DNA from: JALHTG01 sp964528315
GTDB taxonomy: Archaea; Thermoproteota; Bathyarchaeia; 40CM-2-53-6; JALHTG01
NCBI GenBank assembly: GCA_964528315.1
Contig: CAZGRO010000055.1
Span: forward strand, 1 to 9,910
Reading direction: 5' to 3'
Length of the DNA stretch: 9,910 bases
A program made the translations under genes and the position numbers. The notes beneath the pieces are model-generated. The model was not told where the DNA came from. It did no database searches and saw only the letters and a program-made list of their open reading frames with translations. Below are positions 6,551 to 9,910 of this stretch, piece by piece; the stretch's first letter is position 1, and each line of letters begins with the position of its first letter.

Positions 6551-7308
6551 GCGATCAGTGGAAGATATCTACACGAAATCTTAGCCTTTGGTTCGGCAAG
6601 AATCATGTTCTGAGAGACGTCAATTTGGATATAAGACGGAATGCTGTCACGTCCATCATGGGGCCTTCTGGATGCGGCAAGTCCACTCTCATCCGCGCGT
6701 ACAATCGAATGAATGACCTAATCGTAGGTTGCACAACCAAAGGCGAGGTCTTCCTAGACGATGAGAACATCTATGATGCTAGGGTTGATGTTGTCGAGCT
6801 TCGCAAGCGTGTGGGCATGGTATTCCAGAAGCCAAACCCGTTCCCGATGAGCATCTACGATAACGTGGCCTATGGACCGAAGATTCATGGTTTGAGACCA
6901 AAAGGGTCTCTCGATGAGACTGTGAAGCGTAGCCTTGAGTCTGCGGCGCTTTGGGATGAGGTTAAAGATCGTTTGAGCGATTCTGCCATGAGACTTTCCG
7001 GTGGACAACAGCAGCGCCTGTGCATAGCTCGGGCACTCGCCGTGGATCCCGAAGTGATACTCATGGATGAGCCTTGCTCAGCTCTTGATCCGAGTGCCAC
7101 CGCGAAGATTGAGGATCTCATGAGAGAACTCGGTGCGAACTACACAGTAGTTGTTGTGACTCACAACATGCAGCAAGCAGCTCGGGTCTCAGATTTCACA
7201 GCATTCCTCTATTTGGGCGAGGTAGCGGAGTATGGTGAAACGCGTAGGATGTTTGAGAAACCTGACAATCCTCTGACTGAGAAATATATTACGGGGAAGT
7301 TTGGATAG
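6547..7308 (+). CDS. pstB: Phosphate ABC transporter ATPase PstB
   Basis: This is the cytoplasmic ATPase that powers phosphate import, 253 residues, the usual length. Visible motifs are Walker A GPSGCGKST (39-47), Q-loop Q94 in FQKPNPFPMS, ABC signature LSGGQQQR (150-157), Walker B VILMDE (170-175), D-loop SALD (178-181) and the switch histidine H206 in VVTHNM. The KPNPFP segment after the Q-loop is characteristic of PstB. The start is TTG: the frame has a stop (TGA, 6544-6546) directly before it and no ATG or GTG near the N-terminal strand WKISTRNLSL. An ATG at 6543 is in another frame. The TTG overlaps the stop of a 21-codon ORF. It ends in TAG, nine bases before the phoU ATG. Confidence 0.96.
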   Translation: MSDQWKISTRNLSLWFGKNHVLRDVNLDIRRNAVTSIMGPSGCGKSTLIRAYNRMNDLIVGCTTKGEVFLDDENIYDARVDVVELRKRVGMVFQKPNPFPMSIYDNVAYGPKIHGLRPKGSLDETVKRSLESAALWDEVKDRLSDSAMRLSGGQQQRLCIARALAVDPEVILMDEPCSALDPSATAKIEDLMRELGANYTVVVVTHNMQQAARVSDFTAFLYLGEVAEYGETRRMFEKPDNPLTEKYITGKFG

Positions 7309-7317
7309 GTGATAAGC

Positions 7318-7962
7318 ATGTCTGAAAGACCGCTGGACAGGGGTTTGAGCAAGATAACGAAGATAGTGAGTGACATGGCTGACTTGGCGTTGTCCACAGT
7401 CAAGGCTTCCATTAATGCCTACCTTGAGGGGGGAGACGTCCAAGTCCAAGTCAGAGCATGGTCAGACGCTCTAAGATCCATGGAGAACGATGTCGAAGAT
7501 CTGTCGGTTGAACTGATTGCCAGACACCAACCTGTTGCAGTAGATCTTCGATCAATAAAGTCAAACATGAAGATTGCCTATGATCTCTCACGATTTGGAC
7601 GATACGCCTACGATATATCAAGCCAACTGCGACTATTCAATGAGAACAAGAGAGTCTTGCCAGAAGATGGGTTTCTCAAAGAGATGGGGGACCGAGTCAT
7701 GGCCATGCTCTTCCTTGCTGTCGAAGTATACAGGACAAGAAGCTTCAACGAGGTGAAGCAGCTGGAGAAGATGGAAAATGAAGTTGACGAGATGTATAGA
7801 AGCCACATCAGAGAGATGGCCAAGAACCCTCCGACTGACATAGCCTTACTGATATCCGGAGTCTTGTTGACTAGACACTTGGAGAGAATCGCAGACCATG
7901 CGTGCTACATAGTCGAAGAGGTATACTACATGGTTCACGGGGGTACCATGTACGTTAGGTAG
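7318..7962 (+). CDS. phoU: PhoU-family phosphate transport regulator, stand-alone
   Basis: This 214-residue all-helical protein has two PhoU repeats and no DNA-binding domain. ARHQPVAVDLRSI at 68-80 matches the conserved R-x-QPVA-x-DLR segment of PhoU. The second repeat has an intact metal-site motif, LERIADHA (188-195). In the first repeat the equivalent is LSRFGRYA (90-97), where the acidic metal ligands are replaced by serine and arginine. PhoU proteins bind the PstB/permease complex and restrain uptake when phosphate is plentiful; that role is inferred from its place at the operon end. The ATG at 7318 is chosen because AGGTGAT stands four bases before it. A GTG at 7309 lies inside that ribosome site and would add three residues. 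It ends in TAG. Confidence 0.94.
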   Translation: MSERPLDRGLSKITKIVSDMADLALSTVKASINAYLEGGDVQVQVRAWSDALRSMENDVEDLSVELIARHQPVAVDLRSIKSNMKIAYDLSRFGRYAYDISSQLRLFNENKRVLPEDGFLKEMGDRVMAMLFLAVEVYRTRSFNEVKQLEKMENEVDEMYRSHIREMAKNPPTDIALLISGVLLTRHLERIADHACYIVEEVYYMVHGGTMYVR

Positions 7963-8024
7963 CGCTTGGGCTTCCCATCGGCCAGTTTCTCATGTGGATT
8001 CGGGGCGAGCAGAAACGCTCCTAA

Positions 8025-8053
8025 CGACAGGCCAGGCCGCTCAAGGCCCGTCG
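8025..8053. other. Hairpin in the convergent phoU/pantoate kinase spacer
   Basis: CGACAGGCC (8025-8033) can pair with GGCCCGTCG (8045-8053) in eight of nine positions, with an 11-base loop and one A/C mismatch. It lies between convergent genes, in a 140-base spacer that is more GC-rich than its surroundings and has no T-tract. It may act as a bidirectional transcript end or be part of a small RNA. Neither is shown by the sequence. Confidence 0.35.
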
Positions 8054-8102
8054 CAATGTTGTCGGACAGTTGAGGAGAGGCCGTGAGCGCGTGCTTCCTA
8101 TT

Positions 8103-9029
8103 CTAAATCACACGGGCTCCTTGGAATTCGACATCAGTCATGAATATCTGTTTCACAGGCAAGTATTTCTTGATTGCCTTGTACACCCTATGCGCCTCCC
8201 TCTCTTCCACCAAAGCATGCGCAGCCTCTCCCAGCATATTCTGTGCCGCTCCGACCGCGCCGCCGCTCTCCATGGCGCGCAGCAGCCTTCGGACGCTCTC
8301 AGTCATAAGTCCGATCTCTTTGGCGAATTTCTGAGACGTGAATAGGAAGTTCCTTGGGTTTGGTTTTCTCAGAATATCTCTCAGGGCGAGTCTTCCGCAC
8401 ATGTTGATCCTTGAATACAATGCACGATTTCCAAGAGCAATTTGCTTAGATATGGGCCCAAAACAACCTGTTACAACACGATAGCTTGACTTCAAAGGAA
8501 TCTGGTCTACTACGCTGAGTCCTGGCGCACCTGGCTGGACGGTTATCACATTTCCTCCAACCATCAAGGGTCCAACTGTCCCGAGTCCTGTTTTGCATCT
8601 GATTTCTGCGACATGAGCAATCTGGCCGATTTCGTGATAGGTCATGCTCAGATCCAACGCTTGAGAAAGAGCGAGTGCAGTTGAGAGAGCTCCTGCCCCG
8701 CTCGTTCCATATCCACAGCCAACAGGTGGCTCTATCGCATGACGAACTGTAACCTTTGCGTGAAAGCCGGCCTTACCTAGAACTGAGCGTATGGCGGTTT
8801 GAGTCACTGTCGCGTCTACACTCCGCTGTCCGTTGAGGAATACGGTGAATCTGTCTTTGCGACTTCTTTCGACCTGTACCTCAGTTTTGACACCTCGGCT
8901 GACTACGAAGCCTCCACCTATTGCGCCCACTCTAAGAGGGTTCATGATGGGTTTCCCATCAATTTCCCTGTCTCTGATTCCGAAGAAGCTTGAGATTCCG
9001 GCCGGAGAATAAGCTTTGGCTATCCTCAA
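8103..9029 (-). CDS. pok: Pantoate kinase (GHMP family, archaeal CoA pathway)
   Basis: This GHMP-family kinase matches archaeal pantoate kinase, which phosphorylates pantoate to 4-phosphopantoate before phosphopantothenate synthetase acts. At 308 residues it has the usual length. The N-terminus IAKAYSPAGISSFF resembles the family's start (A-x-x-P-x-H/G-I-T/S-x-FF). The glycine-rich ATP loop is PPVGCGYGTSGAGAL at 101-115, and TGLGTVGP at 147-154 and GCFGPIS further on fit the family. The frame stays open to 9293, but that part overlaps the upstream membrane-protein gene and has no family match. The TTG at 9029-9027 is chosen: GGGAG lies seven bases upstream, it begins just before the conserved strand, and it overlaps the upstream stop as TTGA. 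An ATG at 9083 is an alternative. It ends in TAG. Confidence 0.88.
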   Translation of the reverse strand: MRIAKAYSPAGISSFFGIRDREIDGKPIMNPLRVGAIGGGFVVSRGVKTEVQVERSRKDRFTVFLNGQRSVDATVTQTAIRSVLGKAGFHAKVTVRHAIEPPVGCGYGTSGAGALSTALALSQALDLSMTYHEIGQIAHVAEIRCKTGLGTVGPLMVGGNVITVQPGAPGLSVVDQIPLKSSYRVVTGCFGPISKQIALGNRALYSRINMCGRLALRDILRKPNPRNFLFTSQKFAKEIGLMTESVRRLLRAMESGGAVGAAQNMLGEAAHALVEEREAHRVYKAIKKYLPVKQIFMTDVEFQGARVI

Positions 9030-9778
9030 TTTGAGGCTCCCCGGTCCTGTTCCATCCTGATTGATGGAATAGCTTTGTAACATGCGTTGAGAACGGGTGG
9101 AACCAGAATCAGAAGAAATGGCATCTGGTTTGAGAAGGTCCAGAGAAACCACACCGCTGCAGCATATAGAGGAACCTGATGTCCGAGGTTGGCCGGAAGC
9201 GTGAAGAATTGACTCATGGCCCATAAAGTGAGGCCGATGATGGCGCTGCCACAAGCGTTCCCAATGATCGCCCCAATCGCATAACTTCTCCACCTCGCCC
9301 AGAACCTAACAATAACAAGCAGAAGAATAAGACTCATTCCACAGAAAATCGTGAATATCAGCGTGGTCGCAAGATCCACCTGCCCACCCACGTACCAGGT
9401 TGCTGCGAATGCCAAAACCACGAAAACCGAACCGAATCCCACAAGCATTTTCCTTGACTTGGACGAAAAATCTCTTCTGGAAATCCAGCCAATCAGATAA
9501 AACATCGCATAGTTGGATGTGACGCCTGCGACGAGACTGACCAAAACGTTTCCATGAACCACCATATCACTGAGAAATATCCCGACAGCAGCTCCAACTC
9601 CGCCGACAAAAGGTCCGAACAAAACTGCGAAAACTGCAGGCACGACCACAGCTAAACCCCAGAACCTGACCACCCCGACGATCGGAGCAAAGACTCCCAG
9701 ATACGTCAACAATCCGATTGAGGTATACAATGCAGCATTCAACGCGGTCGTTGTTAAGCGAATTGATATTGATTGCAT
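9026..9778 (-). CDS. ECF transporter S-component-like membrane protein
   Basis: This 250-residue protein is strongly hydrophobic, with about six membrane segments. The segment AVVVPAVFAVLFGPFVGG, running on to GIFLSD (residues about 43-71), is typical of substrate-binding S components of energy-coupling-factor vitamin transporters. It is somewhat longer than a usual S component (about 180-200), with an added hydrophobic region. The substrate cannot be read from the sequence. Its stop overlaps the pantoate kinase start, suggesting co-translation and a possible role in importing a coenzyme A precursor. The ATG at 9778 is preferred because GTGA lies five bases upstream; a GTG at 9787 would add three residues. 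It begins 25 bases after the previous gene on the same strand. No energising ATPase or T component is visible in the window. Confidence 0.7.
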   Translation of the reverse strand: MQSISIRLTTTALNAALYTSIGLLTYLGVFAPIVGVVRFWGLAVVVPAVFAVLFGPFVGGVGAAVGIFLSDMVVHGNVLVSLVAGVTSNYAMFYLIGWISRRDFSSKSRKMLVGFGSVFVVLAFAATWYVGGQVDLATTLIFTIFCGMSLILLLVIVRFWARWRSYAIGAIIGNACGSAIIGLTLWAMSQFFTLPANLGHQVPLYAAAVWFLWTFSNQMPFLLILVPPVLNACYKAIPSIRMEQDRGASN

Positions 9779-9803
9779 CTCTGTCACTACCGCGGCATTT
9801 GGC

Positions 9804-9910
9804 CTAAAGATACATCTGGATGACGCCTCTTCTTACGAGGAGATACATGACGATGACGCTGAAGGCGAGTTCAACTATCAGGTATGAACCGTTGTACACC
9901 GCGGAGTATA
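9804..9910 (-). CDS. C-terminal end of a probable second ECF S component (partial)
   Basis: Only the last 33 complete codons before the TAG stop lie in the window; the 5' part is beyond the right edge. The fragment contains YNGSYLIVELAFSVIVMYLL followed by the basic, short tail VRRGVIQMYL. The Y-N-G-S-Y-x-I-x-E pattern followed by a last membrane helix and arginines is what ends many S components (thiamine or queuosine transporter type). The family call rests on this short stretch. It lies upstream of the complete S-component-like gene on the same strand, with a 25-base gap to the ATG used there, so the two probably form one operon with the pantoate kinase gene. Confidence 0.5.
   Translation of the reverse strand, partial: YSAVYNGSYLIVELAFSVIVMYLLVRRGVIQMYL

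Noticed and set aside
8070..8345. Plus-strand ORF of 91 codons opposite the pantoate kinase end
   Set aside because: It is antisense to a well-supported kinase and has no family resemblance or ribosome site.
9030..9293. Extended N-terminus of pantoate kinase giving 396 residues
   Set aside because: The extra part lies in an alternative frame of the S-component-like gene and has no family match; a TTG with ribosome site stands exactly before the conserved kinase start.

Overview
The window looks archaeal. Start codons are preceded by GGTGAT-type Shine-Dalgarno (SD) sequences, by TATA boxes about 25 bp upstream of a likely transcription start, or by both. Several genes look leaderless. The gene content is also archaeal: AbrB-PhoU fusion regulators, a stand-alone Lrp/AsnC ligand-binding (RAM) domain protein, and a pantoate kinase of the archaeal coenzyme A route. 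The exact lineage cannot be fixed from the sequence alone; a Thermoproteota/Nitrososphaeria-type or related uncultured archaeon is a guess. TAG and TGA end all recognised complete genes and none ends in TAA. No tRNA, rRNA, CRISPR array or insertion sequence was seen.

Layout. 1-874 (-): an AbrB-PhoU regulator cut by the window edge, with a TATA box inside a perfect GC-rich inverted repeat. 983-1417 (-): a phosphoribosyltransferase gene interrupted by an in-frame TAG and carrying an eroded PRPP loop. 1514-1678 (-): a small unknown ORF. 1679-1992: mostly unassigned sequence. 1993-2220 (-): the stand-alone RAM-domain protein. 2221-2492: a divergent control region dense in dyad symmetries. 2493-3539 (+): a second, complete AbrB-PhoU regulator. 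3679-7962 (+): a full phosphate ABC importer and regulator, pstS, then pstC-pstA-pstB-phoU. 7963-8102: a convergent spacer with one hairpin. 8103-9029 (-): pantoate kinase. 9026-9778 (-): an ECF S-component-like membrane protein. 9804-9910 (-): the C-terminal end of what looks like another S component.

How it works together. PstS binds phosphate outside the cell. PstC and PstA form the channel, PstB powers it, and the small PhoU at the end of the operon probably restrains the transporter or reports its state. Two AbrB-PhoU proteins flank the locus. Each joins a DNA-binding domain to a PhoU sensor-like body, which suggests direct transcriptional control of phosphate genes without a PhoR/PhoB two-component system. 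That role is inferred from domain architecture. A T-rich tract between pstS and pstC is followed at once by a new TATA box, so the binding protein and the permease/ATPase are probably transcribed in part separately.

The right-hand minus-strand group couples pantoate kinase to one or two vitamin-transporter-like S components, suggesting uptake of a coenzyme A precursor or related compound. Points that most merit a second look are the three-PhoU arrangement with its symmetric promoter elements, the TAG-split phosphoribosyltransferase, the 21-residue leader ORF coupled to pstB, and the pantoate kinase/S-component overlap.
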